Assembly: GCA_030697975.1 (NCBI GenBank)
Contig: JAUYOQ010000298.1
Location: 1-16,937 of the forward strand
DNA: 16,937 nucleotides
Origin: Nitrosopumilaceae archaeon
GTDB taxonomy: Archaea; Thermoproteota; Nitrososphaeria; Nitrososphaerales; Nitrosopumilaceae
Direction of reading: 5' to 3'
Of this stretch, positions 6,869-14,596 are shown in pieces. Below the pieces are notes generated by a model. It made no database searches. It was not told where the DNA came from and saw only the letters and a program-made list of their open reading frames with translations. The translations under genes were made by a program, and so were the position numbers. Every line of letters starts with the position of its first letter. Within the stretch, counting starts at the first letter, position 1.

Positions 6869-8362
6869 ATGATAAAAAAGATTCTGATTGCAAACAGAGG
6901 TGAGATTGCACTCCGTGTGATCAGGACATGCCAAGCACTTGGAATCAAAACTGTTGCAGTATATTCTGATGAAGACTATGGCTCCATGCATGTAAAAAAG
7001 GCAACAGAAGCATATCATATTGGCGAGGCAGCACCTGCAAAAAGCTACCTCAATCAGGAAAAAATTGTTGAAGTTGCCTTGGCATCAGGAGCTGACGCAA
7101 TCCATCCAGGATATGGATTTTTATCAGAAAACTCTGACTTTGCAAATCTTTGCGCAAAAAACAAGATCAAATTCATCGGGCCATCAGGCAAAAGCATGCA
7201 GCTTTGTGGTGACAAGATGAAGTGCAAAGATGCAATGGCAAAAGCCAAAGTCCCAACAGTTCCTGGAAGTCCTGATCTTGTAAAAGACTCAGACGAGGCA
7301 CTAGACATTGCAAACAAAATTGGTTATCCTGTTTTGCTAAAGTCTGTCTTTGGAGGAGGCGGACGTGGCATAAGACTGGTAAAAAACGACAAGGATCTAA
7401 AAGAGGCATTTGAAATCGCAACAGGTGAATCAATGGCAGCGTTTGGGAAATCTGCACTTCTTGTTGAAAAGTTTCTTCCAAAAATAAGACACATCGAGTT
7501 TCAGCTAGCACGAGACAAGCACGGAAACGCAGTTCATATTTTTGAGCGAGAGTGTTCCATACAACGAAGACACCAGAAACTAATTGAAATGTCGCCTTCT
7601 CCTGTAGTTGATCAAAAAACACGTGACAAAATAGGACAGCTTGCAGTAAATACCGCAATTGCAGTAGACTATACAAACCTTGGAACAGCCGAGTTTCTAA
7701 GACTAGATGATGGGTCATTTTATTTTATTGAGATCAACGCAAGACTGCAGGTAGAGCATCCAGTAACTGAGCTTGTCTCTGGCTTGGATCTTGTCAAGCT
7801 GCAAATCGACATTGCAAACGGCGAAGAAATTCCATTCAAGCAAAAGGACTTGGCAGTAAATGGTTGTGCAATCGAATGTAGAATAAATGCCGAAGACACA
7901 TTTTTGGACTTTGCACCATCAACAGGTCCTGTAAGCGATGTAACAATTCCTGCAGGGCCTGGCATTCGAGTTGACACATACCTTTACCCTGGATGCACGG
8001 TATCGTCATTTTACGACTCACTTATGGCAAAGCTTATCACGTGGGGCCAAAACTTTGAGGAATCTCGAACAAGGATGCTAAATGCATTATCTGACTTTTA
8101 TGTGCAAGGCGTTGAAACATCGATTCCACTTTACAAGACCATCTTGCAAACAAAGGAGTTCAGGGAAGGCAATCTGTCAACTGACTTTCTTGAGCGATTC
8201 AACGTACTTGACAAGCTAAAAAGTGACATCAAAAAAGACACAATTGAAAAGCAGGACGTAGCACTTGCAGCTGCAGCACTTTACTCTACTTACTATAGCA
8301 GCAGAATAAAGACAACACCTGAGATCAGCATGCACTGGAAAAGTAAACTGGACAGAGCATAA
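6869..8362 (+). CDS. accC: Acetyl-CoA/propionyl-CoA carboxylase, biotin carboxylase subunit
   Basis: This ATP-grasp enzyme carboxylates the biotin on the carrier protein using bicarbonate and ATP. The domains appear in order: N-terminal biotin carboxylase domain (KILIANRGEIALRVIRTC, 4-21), ATP-grasp domain with the glycine-rich lid GGGGRGIRLV (162-171), ERECSIQRRHQKLIE (226-240), and the active-site strand EINARLQVEHPVTE (288-301). E288, N290 and R292 fall at the same positions as in the E. coli enzyme. The C-terminal domain includes DFYVQGVETSIPL. At 497 aa it is a stand-alone subunit without a fused carrier domain. It starts 4 nt after pccB, and its stop codon shares one base with the accB start (TAATG), which suggests coordinated translation of the three subunits. 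Confidence 0.95.
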   Translation: MIKKILIANRGEIALRVIRTCQALGIKTVAVYSDEDYGSMHVKKATEAYHIGEAAPAKSYLNQEKIVEVALASGADAIHPGYGFLSENSDFANLCAKNKIKFIGPSGKSMQLCGDKMKCKDAMAKAKVPTVPGSPDLVKDSDEALDIANKIGYPVLLKSVFGGGGRGIRLVKNDKDLKEAFEIATGESMAAFGKSALLVEKFLPKIRHIEFQLARDKHGNAVHIFERECSIQRRHQKLIEMSPSPVVDQKTRDKIGQLAVNTAIAVDYTNLGTAEFLRLDDGSFYFIEINARLQVEHPVTELVSGLDLVKLQIDIANGEEIPFKQKDLAVNGCAIECRINAEDTFLDFAPSTGPVSDVTIPAGPGIRVDTYLYPGCTVSSFYDSLMAKLITWGQNFEESRTRMLNALSDFYVQGVETSIPLYKTILQTKEFREGNLSTDFLERFNVLDKLKSDIKKDTIEKQDVALAAAALYSTYYSSRIKTTPEISMHWKSKLDRA

Positions 8363-8874
8363 TGGAATACAAGATTGCAGACATTGAGGACATCTTTAAT
8401 GCAGAAATTACTCAAGTTTTAGGAAACTCTGAATACCTTGTCAAGATAAACGACAAGGAAAGACACCTAAGGATACTTGCCATGTCAACAAGGGGAATAG
8501 AATTTCTCTTAGACCAAAAATATCACAACATCAGGTATCTTGAAAACACAACAGCAAACATAAAGATGGTAGTTGACGGGGTTCAAATCACACTAAACAA
8601 GCACCACAAGCTAAACCAAATCGTTTACAAAAATACAGGCGAGACAGGACGTGATGACACCCAAGTTAATTTGCGAAGCCAAATACCTGGCAAAGTCGTC
8701 TCAATTGATGCTCAAGAAGGCGCCAAGGTCAAAAAAGGTGACGTCATTTGTGTTTTGGAATCAATGAAGATGCAGGTCTCTGTCAAATCACACAAAGACG
8801 GCGTTGTCAGAAAAATTAAGATAAAAAAAGGTGGCTCTGTTGCAAAAAACGATGTCATCGCAGAAATAGAATAA
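8362..8874 (+). CDS. accB: Biotin carboxyl carrier protein of acetyl/propionyl-CoA carboxylase
   Basis: This protein carries the covalently bound biotin that shuttles CO2 from AccC to PccB. The C-terminal ~70 residues form the biotinyl/lipoyl hammerhead fold: SQIPGKVVSIDAQEGAKVKKG, then VLESMKMQV with the biotinylated lysine at K136, then GGSVAKNDVIAEIE. The N-terminal ~100 residues match the accessory region found in archaeal and Gram-positive-type carriers and probably bind the partner subunits; they are not a catalytic domain. At 170 aa it is typical for archaeal carriers. Its ATG overlaps the accC stop codon by one base. Biotin ligase, needed to activate it, is not in the window. The gene converges on the peroxiredoxin gene with an 8-nt gap between stop codons. 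Confidence 0.94.
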   Translation: MEYKIADIEDIFNAEITQVLGNSEYLVKINDKERHLRILAMSTRGIEFLLDQKYHNIRYLENTTANIKMVVDGVQITLNKHHKLNQIVYKNTGETGRDDTQVNLRSQIPGKVVSIDAQEGAKVKKGDVICVLESMKMQVSVKSHKDGVVRKIKIKKGGSVAKNDVIAEIE

Positions 8875-8882
8875 AAATAAAA

Positions 8883-9356
8883 TTAATTTCCTTTTTTGAG
8901 GAAATCTTTTATCTCTTTGTAGTTTGGCTCAACTAGCGGATTGTCGCTTACCCATTTGTAGACGATTTTTCCATTTTCGTCAACTATGAAAACAGAACGC
9001 TTTGCAGCATCGTAATCTTTTACGTGCAAGAGGTGAGGCATCAAGATATCATAGTCTCGAATAGTCTTGCTCTTGTAATCGCCAAGAACTGGAAACTTGA
9101 GGTTGTACTTTTCTGCAAAGGCTTTGTTTGCAAACGGACCGTCGTTGCTAATTGCCACAACTTGTGCTCCAAGACCTGACAGCTCACTTAGTGAATCACG
9201 AAACGTACACATTTCGTTTGTACACACTGGCGAGCTTGCTGCAACAAAAAATGACAAGACAACTTTTTTGCCTTTGAACTCATCAAGTGTTCTCATTTTC
9301 AAGTCGGTATCCACTAATTCAAAGCTGGGAGCTTTGTCTCCGATATTGACTGTCAT
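8883..9356 (-). CDS. Peroxiredoxin (AhpC/TSA-BCP type)
   Basis: This thiol peroxidase reduces H2O2 and organic peroxides. The thioredoxin fold begins with GDKAPSFELVDTD. The peroxidatic cysteine is in SSPVCTNEMC (C45 from this start), with a second cysteine five residues on (C50). The conserved P-x-x-x-T/S-x-x-C motif has valine in place of proline (V38-A-A-S-S-P-V-C45). The rest of the family pattern (FRDSL, VVAISNDGP, FPVLGD, FIVDENGKI) is intact. An in-frame ATG at 9380 would give 165 aa, but a strong TATA-like element at 9378-9387 overlaps it and sits 26 nt from the ATG at 9356. I therefore place the start at 9356 (157 aa, leaderless). The gene stands alone between the carboxylase and complex I operons and is divergent from nuoA. 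Confidence 0.92.
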   Translation of the reverse strand: MTVNIGDKAPSFELVDTDLKMRTLDEFKGKKVVLSFFVAASSPVCTNEMCTFRDSLSELSGLGAQVVAISNDGPFANKAFAEKYNLKFPVLGDYKSKTIRDYDILMPHLLHVKDYDAAKRSVFIVDENGKIVYKWVSDNPLVEPNYKEIKDFLKKGN

Positions 9357-9377
9357 ATCTGTAAAAAGAAAACTTGT

Positions 9378-9387
9378 CATATATCAA
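9378..9387 (-). promoter_or_regulatory. TATA box of the peroxiredoxin gene
   Basis: On the minus strand GATATATGAC is centred about 26 nt before the ATG at 9356. It overlaps the upstream in-frame ATG (9380), which makes that upstream codon an unlikely start. Confidence 0.5.
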
Positions 9388-9452
9388 TCATTTTGGGTAA
9401 TTTGAAAAAAATCATGTCTTGAAAAAATTTGATCCAAAAAAATGTGCATACC

Positions 9453-9462
9453 TTTTTATATT
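9453..9462 (+). promoter_or_regulatory. TATA box of the nuo operon
   Basis: TTTTTATATT is centred about 27 nt upstream of TTG 9485, the chosen nuoA start. It is the best promoter candidate for the long nuoABCDHIJKML transcript. Confidence 0.45.
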
Positions 9463-9484
9463 CTGGGAAGAGTCTCAAGCTACT

Positions 9485-9859
9485 TTGGTTGGTGAAACCG
9501 CAGCAAATTTTAGTCAAGTAATGATGATGTTCGGATTCGCAGTAATAGCTACTGCTCCTGCCCTTTTGATATCTAGAATGCTTTCTCCAAGGCGTAGAAG
9601 CAATCCAGTAAAGTTTCTGCCAATGGAGTGCGGCCAGGTTCCACAAGGCGAGGGACGAACTCACTTTATGATGCAATACTATGCGTATGTTTTGATGTTT
9701 GTTGTCTTTGATGTAATGGCAATTTTTCTATACGCATGGGGTAGTACCATTTTGAATCTTCCAAGAACCGCAACACTTCCAATTATTGCGTTTTTAGCTA
9801 TAATGTTTGCCGCAATGGCTTTTGCGCTATATCAGGCAAAGAGGCGAAACATATGGTAA
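9485..9859 (+). CDS. nuoA: Complex I (NADH-quinone oxidoreductase-like) subunit A
   Basis: This small membrane subunit sits at the junction between the peripheral and membrane arms of complex I. Three transmembrane helices are evident: residues ~8-28, ~62-85 and ~93-115. The family loop SPRRRSNPVKFLPMECGQVP is present, with the conserved cysteine next to the quinone channel. TM2 ends in FDVMAIFLYAW, where most homologues have FDxE; Asp is kept but the Glu position is Met. The reading frame is open from TTG 9419. I chose TTG 9485 because the TATA element at 9453-9462 lies inside the longer version and because 124 aa fits the family (about 115-147). It is the first gene of the operon and would be leaderless. 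Confidence 0.92.
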   Translation: MVGETAANFSQVMMMFGFAVIATAPALLISRMLSPRRRSNPVKFLPMECGQVPQGEGRTHFMMQYYAYVLMFVVFDVMAIFLYAWGSTILNLPRTATLPIIAFLAIMFAAMAFALYQAKRRNIW

Positions 9860-9902
9860 ATTATAATAAAAATCAAAGCATACTAAGAGGTAAGGGGACA
9901 AA

Positions 9903-10418
9903 TTGCTAAAGGAACTAATAACTCCACACGGCGTCAATGCATTTGTTGGCAAGCTAGGAGATATTCTAGTCAAGGCAATCGACGAACCACTAGGATACGC
10001 CATTAACTGGAGTAGACTGTGGTCCCTTTGGCCAGTACACATAGAGACTGCCTGTTGCAGCGTCGAGTTTGGAGCTGCATCTGGCCCAAGATATGATGTC
10101 GAAAGATTTGGCATCATTGAGGCATTTGGATCACTAAGGCAATGTGATCTGGTTGTTGTGCAGGGAACAATCACAAGAAAGATGGCGCCTCGACTAAGAC
10201 TAGTCTATGACCAGATGCCAGAGCCAAAATACGTCATTGCAATGGGTGCTTGTGCAATAACTGGAGGGCTATACTTTGATTCGTACAACGTTCTTCCAGG
10301 AATTGATGGGATACTACCTGTTGATGTGTATGTACCTGGCTGTCCACCTAGACCTGAAACTCTTATTCAAGGATGCATGTTACTCCAAGAAAAAATTAAG
10401 AGAATGAAGGCTCGGTAG
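9903..10418 (+). CDS. nuoB: Complex I subunit B (cluster N2 subunit)
   Basis: This peripheral-arm subunit carries the terminal [4Fe-4S] cluster N2, which passes electrons to quinone. The four ligands are visible: the adjacent C51-C52 in ETACCSVEFG, C117 in MGACAITGG and C147 in YVPGCPPRPE. At 171 aa it is normal length. The start codon is TTG, about 11 nt after a GAGGT Shine-Dalgarno-like sequence at 9887-9891. A TATA-like stretch at 9860-9868 in the 43-nt gap after nuoA could be an internal promoter, but this is weak. nuoC follows 9 nt later. Confidence 0.95.
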   Translation: MLKELITPHGVNAFVGKLGDILVKAIDEPLGYAINWSRLWSLWPVHIETACCSVEFGAASGPRYDVERFGIIEAFGSLRQCDLVVVQGTITRKMAPRLRLVYDQMPEPKYVIAMGACAITGGLYFDSYNVLPGIDGILPVDVYVPGCPPRPETLIQGCMLLQEKIKRMKAR

Positions 10419-10427
10419 TGCGCAAAA

Positions 10428-11156
10428 ATGAGCTCCGCTGATACTACTGAGACTAAGGACACTAAAAAGAAAAGAACACGCAAACCAAGAACAACAAAAA
10501 GCAAAACAAAAAAATCTGAAGAAATAAACCCGCCAGCTGAAACTACCACAACTGAAATCACTACGCCATCTGAACAGGAGGTCGCACCTGCTTTAGTGGA
10601 AGAAATTGTTCCAGAAACTGAAGAAAAAGTAGAGACTGAAGATGTTGTACCGCAAGTAGACCTTCCAAAGTTTGAAAAGTCATTAGCTGACAAGATAACA
10701 CAGAAGTTTGGCTCAAAAGCAGAAGTTGCTTACATAAAACAAAACAGGATTAGAATCAACGTAAAAAAAGAAGACATCAAAGACATTGCATTATACATTA
10801 GAGACGAGCTAAACTTTGATCATGCAGAATCAGTTAGTGGGGTCGACTATCCTGACGCAAAGAAAATTGAGGTAGTGTATCACTTGGGTTCATACACAGA
10901 TCCGGAACTTAGCAAACAGATACTTGCACTTGCTACAAGTGCACCAAGAGAAGAAGATCCGAATCCAGGAAGAGACAGCACAAGACTTCCAAGCCTGCGA
11001 GAAATTTTCTACAGTGTTGAGTTTCATGAAAGGGAATGCTTTGAAATGCTAGGCGTTTACTTTGATGGTCATCCAGATAATAGACGATTGTTACTTCCAG
11101 AAGACTGGGCAGACATTCCACCACTAAGAAAAGACTTTGCAATAAAAGGTAGATAA
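10428..11156 (+). CDS. nuoC: Complex I subunit C, with N-terminal low-complexity extension
   Basis: This is the 30-kDa-type peripheral subunit that packs against NuoD. The conserved domain occupies about residues 80-242 and has the family signature HERECFEMLGVYFDGHP (200-216), then RRLLLPEDW and PLRKDF. Before it lies an ~80-residue extension: residues 10-30 are rich in Lys/Arg (KKKRTRKP, KSKTKK), and residues 30-75 are rich in Thr, Pro and Glu and are probably disordered. No transmembrane helix or targeting signal is seen. The ATG at 10428 has no clear Shine-Dalgarno sequence, and the extension has no strong internal start. NuoC and NuoD are separate genes here, not fused as in E. coli. Confidence 0.93.
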   Translation: MSSADTTETKDTKKKRTRKPRTTKSKTKKSEEINPPAETTTTEITTPSEQEVAPALVEEIVPETEEKVETEDVVPQVDLPKFEKSLADKITQKFGSKAEVAYIKQNRIRINVKKEDIKDIALYIRDELNFDHAESVSGVDYPDAKKIEVVYHLGSYTDPELSKQILALATSAPREEDPNPGRDSTRLPSLREIFYSVEFHERECFEMLGVYFDGHPDNRRLLLPEDWADIPPLRKDFAIKGR

Positions 11157-11160
11157 CAAA

Positions 11161-12294
11161 ATGACTACACAGTTACCACCAGGTCTTCAACTAGAGAAAG
11201 TCGATGAGCGAATAATGACACTCAATGTAGGACCTCAGCATCCAGGCTCAGGTCATATGAGGCTAATCGTGCAGGTTGACGGTGATTATATCGTTGCATG
11301 TGATCCAGACCCAGGATATGTGCACCGAGGCGAAGAAAAAATGTGCGAGTATCGTAACTATATCACAAACATTCCACACCTTGAAAGACCTGTAATCCAT
11401 GACTCTTGCAATATACTGTATCCATATTGTCTTGCAGTTGAAGAAATTTTGGGACTTGAGGTACCTGAACGTGCAAAGTATGTTAGAGTGATTGCATCTG
11501 AGCTAAACCGTTGTGTCTATACTATGTACTGGCTTGCAATCTATGGAATTTTTCTTGGACACTCTACAATGTTTATGTGGCCAATGGGCGACAGGGAACT
11601 ACTAATTGATCTTTTAGAAAAAATTACAGGAGCTAGAGTAACACATGCATACTTTGTTCCAGGTGGCGTGCGAAATGATCTTCCTGCAAACTTTGAAGAC
11701 GTCTGTCTAAGACAGGTAAACTATTTTGAAAAACGAATAAAAGAATATGCTGATATTTTCTATGATAACCCAATTCTAATATCAAGAACAGAAAACACTG
11801 GCATCTTATCAAGGCAAGATGCAATACGACTAGGCACCACAGGCTCTGTTTTGCGTGCAAGCGGCGTTGACTTTGATATTAGAAAAAAAGAGCCATACGA
11901 TGTTTACGAAAATCTTGACTTTCAAACAAATGTTTTACAAAGCGGAGACTCGTACGCAAGATCCAAAATTCCATGGCTTGACATGTTTGAAAGCTGTAGA
12001 ATAATTCGAGATGCGCTGCGAAAGATGCCAAAGTCTGGTTCTGTCAGAGTAAAGCTAAAGCCAAATCCAAAAGGCGGCGATGTCGAAGTCTACAGAAGAG
12101 TCGAGTCAGGAAGAGGCGCACTTGGCATGCATGTTATTTCAAAAAGCAAGCCAGAACCATATCGAGTAAAAATTAGTGTTGGCTCGTTTAGAAACTTAAT
12201 TTGCATACCATACTTGCTAAGAGGAGAAAAACTTGGAAACATGCCTGCAGTATACTGGAGTCTTAACTACTGGCCTGTGGAGGCAGATAGGTAA
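11161..12294 (+). CDS. nuoD: Complex I subunit D (49-kDa, quinone-site subunit)
   Basis: This peripheral subunit forms the quinone-reduction site with NuoB and NuoH. Family features include NVGPQHPGSGHMR (22-34), GYVHRGEEK (52-60), LAVEEILG (91-98), ASELNR, MGDRE, and ARVTHAYFVPGGVR. Hydrogenase-type NiFe cysteine pairs are absent, as expected. Aligned by eye, the quinone-loop sequence HPxxHGxLR is one residue shorter (HPGSGHMR), and the tyrosine of the usual DRLDYxS motif is isoleucine (ERPVIHDS, I79). At 377 aa it is close to the family length of about 370-410. nuoH starts immediately after the stop codon. Confidence 0.95.
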   Translation: MTTQLPPGLQLEKVDERIMTLNVGPQHPGSGHMRLIVQVDGDYIVACDPDPGYVHRGEEKMCEYRNYITNIPHLERPVIHDSCNILYPYCLAVEEILGLEVPERAKYVRVIASELNRCVYTMYWLAIYGIFLGHSTMFMWPMGDRELLIDLLEKITGARVTHAYFVPGGVRNDLPANFEDVCLRQVNYFEKRIKEYADIFYDNPILISRTENTGILSRQDAIRLGTTGSVLRASGVDFDIRKKEPYDVYENLDFQTNVLQSGDSYARSKIPWLDMFESCRIIRDALRKMPKSGSVRVKLKPNPKGGDVEVYRRVESGRGALGMHVISKSKPEPYRVKISVGSFRNLICIPYLLRGEKLGNMPAVYWSLNYWPVEADR

Positions 12295-13593
12295 ATGTCT
12301 GTAATTGCACCAAAGTTTCGACTTGGATATTTTATCAAGGCACTACTTGACAATATTTTCTGGGCAGTTGTTTTACTAACGCTAGCTGGCATTCCGGCAA
12401 TCATGATTCTTCTATTTTACATCGACCTGCCAATAATTGATGGCCAGATTCTGACTCCATTTCTTGCATTTACGTGGATGACACATCCTGAAATGTCAGT
12501 TCCGTTAGTAAAGGCGTTCATGCAAACAGACTTTTTTAGAATTGCAGCATTTCCAGGATTTGGTTTTGGTGCATTACTTGCTGCAGGCGTGATTTTTGTT
12601 GAAAGAAAGATGCTTGCAAAACTTCAGCTTAGAGTAGGGCCATTTTACTGTGGTAAAGTAGAAGGAATTTTGCAGCTAATGAGTGATGGAATCAAACTGC
12701 TCACAAAAGAAATAATCATTCCGGCAAAGGCTGACAAGCCTATCTTTTGGGTCGCGCCACTTTTGTTTGTCGGTACAGCAGCTGCCTTTGTTTCGCTCAT
12801 ACCTGTGGCACCAAAGACTGTTGTTGCTGATATTGATGTTGGGTTACTTGCAGTATTTGCAATAATTGGATTCTTTCCAATAATCACGGTACTATCCTCA
12901 TGGTCTGCAAACAGCAAGTATCCATTCATTGGTGGTATTCGTGCACTACACCAAATGATATCATTTGAAATACCGCTGATCTTGTCGTTGCTTGGTGTTG
13001 TCATACTAACTGGAACGCTAAATCTCTCAGAAATTGTAGAAAGCCAAGCTACTTACTGGTGGATTGCGTTTTTGCCAGTTGGCGCTATTGTATTTTTTAT
13101 TGCAATGCTTGCAGAGCTTGAGCGAATTCCATTTGATCTGCCAGAGGCAGAAAGCGAAATAGTTGCAGGATGGTTGACAGAATTTTCAGGAATGATGTAT
13201 GGGCTTGTGCAACTTGGGTCATATCTAAAACTTTATGCATTTGCTGGACTGTTTGTTGTACTTTTCTTGGGAGGCTGGCAGGGTCCAATGGTCTGGCCGC
13301 CATTTCCTGAAGAAATAGTTACCGAAGGAATCACCATGGGACCAGTAACCGCTCAGATCCCAGGACTACCTCTATTTTCACAAGAGATGCTAAATGGAAC
13401 TTTGTGGTTTATACTCAAAACTGCAGCTGTGATATTTTTCATTTTACTGCCAAGAGGTGTGTTTCCAAGAATTAGAATAGACTTGCTGTTGCATGTAGGT
13501 TGGTACCGACTAATTGGTTTATCTTTTGTTAACATCTTTATAGCACTCGGTTTGCTTTACGCTGGAGTTCTGGGACCGGAGGGAATATTGTAA
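12295..13593 (+). CDS. nuoH: Complex I subunit H (ND1-like)
   Basis: This membrane subunit completes the quinone tunnel and links it to the proton pumps. Family motifs are ERKMLAKLQLRVGP (103-116), GKVEGILQLMSDGIKLLTKE, RALHQMISFEIPL, FDLPEAESEIVAGWLTEFSG and LPRGVFPRIRIDLLLHVGW. At 432 aa it is markedly longer than the usual 320-350. About 70 extra residues precede the ERK motif, including hydrophobic segments near residues 22-42 and 50-62, and there is a longer loop before the last helices (WQGPMVWPPFPEE to SQEMLN). The ATG directly follows the nuoD stop, with GGAGG about 11 nt upstream. nuoI follows with no gap. Confidence 0.95.
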   Translation: MSVIAPKFRLGYFIKALLDNIFWAVVLLTLAGIPAIMILLFYIDLPIIDGQILTPFLAFTWMTHPEMSVPLVKAFMQTDFFRIAAFPGFGFGALLAAGVIFVERKMLAKLQLRVGPFYCGKVEGILQLMSDGIKLLTKEIIIPAKADKPIFWVAPLLFVGTAAAFVSLIPVAPKTVVADIDVGLLAVFAIIGFFPIITVLSSWSANSKYPFIGGIRALHQMISFEIPLILSLLGVVILTGTLNLSEIVESQATYWWIAFLPVGAIVFFIAMLAELERIPFDLPEAESEIVAGWLTEFSGMMYGLVQLGSYLKLYAFAGLFVVLFLGGWQGPMVWPPFPEEIVTEGITMGPVTAQIPGLPLFSQEMLNGTLWFILKTAAVIFFILLPRGVFPRIRIDLLLHVGWYRLIGLSFVNIFIALGLLYAGVLGPEGIL

Positions 13594-14091
13594 ATGGGAA
13601 CAGCAAGTGGAATAATCAAGGCGCTAAACTCTGGCATAAAGCACCTAGCAGTAAAGCGATTTACCCTGAGATATCCTGAGCAAAAACTCAAGTTTGTAGG
13701 GGATGGATACCAGTATGACCCAACAACAGGCGTTGGAATTGCAGGATACAAGGGTCGCCACATTTTGTTTCATGATAAATGCACCGGTTGTCAGCTGTGT
13801 GCAATAGCATGCGAAGGAGTAGCAGAGGCCATTGCAATGGTAAAGGTAAACGAAAACTGGAAACATAACAAAAAGGCTATCATGCCACAAATAGATTACG
13901 GAAAATGTGTTTTTTGTGGACTGTGCGTTGATGCTTGTCCGTTTTATGCATTATACATGACAAATGACTATGAGCTTTCCTCTTTTACAAAGGAGGGCCT
14001 AATCTATACACCATCACAACTACAAGTAAAGCCACATGTACAGCAAGACGCAGAAATCCAGATAGACGACCGGGGGGCTTCACATGGTTGA
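13594..14091 (+). CDS. nuoI: Complex I subunit I (2x[4Fe-4S] ferredoxin-type)
   Basis: This peripheral subunit carries clusters N6a and N6b, which wire electrons to N2 on NuoB. There are two ferredoxin motifs: C63-x2-C66-x2-C69-x3-C73 (CTGCQLCAIAC), and C105-x2-C108-x2-C111-x3-C115 followed by P. At 165 aa it is normal. The N-terminal helix and the basic RFTLRYPEQ segment match the membrane-facing part of the family. In complexes lacking NuoEFG this subunit is the likely electron entry point. Its 3' end overlaps nuoJ by 8 nt. Confidence 0.95.
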   Translation: MGTASGIIKALNSGIKHLAVKRFTLRYPEQKLKFVGDGYQYDPTTGVGIAGYKGRHILFHDKCTGCQLCAIACEGVAEAIAMVKVNENWKHNKKAIMPQIDYGKCVFCGLCVDACPFYALYMTNDYELSSFTKEGLIYTPSQLQVKPHVQQDAEIQIDDRGASHG

Positions 14092-14596
14092 TGCGACATT
14101 TCTTGCACTGTCTGTTTTGACAATTGGCTCTGCAATTGCAGCACTTGAGATGCGCTCGCTAATTTACGGCTCAATTGCACTGATGGGTGCCCTTGGTGGC
14201 GTTGCAGGATTCTTTTTGTTGCTTGATTCTCCTTTTGTTGCAATGTTTCAAATCGCAGTATATGTTGGTTCAATTGCAGTTTTGATCTTGTTTACAGTTA
14301 TGCTTGTAAGACGGGAACTAATTTTCACTAAAGTCGAAGATCCAAGAAGACGATATGCGGGAATTGGGCTGATGCTTGTTCTGATGGTAGGACTTGGATC
14401 TCTGGTCATTGATTCTGGACTAAAATCGGTTACAGCAGATGAGCCACCTATTGACTTTAGATTAATTGGCGAGGACTTTTTGACATACTACTGGCCTGCA
14501 CTTGTTTTGATGGCACTTATCTTAGCAGGCTCTGTTACTGGCGCACTAGTACTTGCAAGAAGGGAGGATGTTACAGATGAGCAACGAGCTGATTGA
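14084..14596 (+). CDS. nuoJ: Complex I subunit J (ND6-like)
   Basis: This five-helix membrane subunit couples the quinone site to the antiporter-like subunits. The most conserved part is FQIAVYVGSIAVLILFTVML (about residues 56-75), matching the TM3 pi-bulge helix of the family. Helices are also clear at ~4-24, ~28-48, ~90-108 and ~138-158. At 170 aa it is normal. It overlaps nuoI by 8 nt and has a G-rich run (14072-14077) upstream of its ATG. It overlaps nuoK by 20 nt. Confidence 0.92.
   Translation: MVDATFLALSVLTIGSAIAALEMRSLIYGSIALMGALGGVAGFFLLLDSPFVAMFQIAVYVGSIAVLILFTVMLVRRELIFTKVEDPRRRYAGIGLMLVLMVGLGSLVIDSGLKSVTADEPPIDFRLIGEDFLTYYWPALVLMALILAGSVTGALVLARREDVTDEQRAD

Noticed and set aside
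7173..7718. A 181-codon open frame on the minus strand inside accC
   Set aside because: It lies fully antisense to the strongly conserved biotin carboxylase, is Leu/Gln-rich in the manner of a codon-bias shadow, and has no recognisable motif or promoter.
9377..9676. 99-codon minus-strand frame overlapping the 5' part of nuoA
   Set aside because: It is antisense to nuoA, covers both divergent promoters, and has no family resemblance.
9860..9868. TATA-like TTATAATA before nuoB as an internal promoter
   Set aside because: AT-rich sequence is common here and the spacing to TTG 9903 is long; a Shine-Dalgarno-like GAGGT supports translation from the operon mRNA instead.
10367..10693. A Ser/Val-rich 108-codon frame on the minus strand
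   Set aside because: Its composition is the complement of the repetitive Lys/Thr/Glu codons of the nuoC extension, and it spans the nuoB-nuoC junction.
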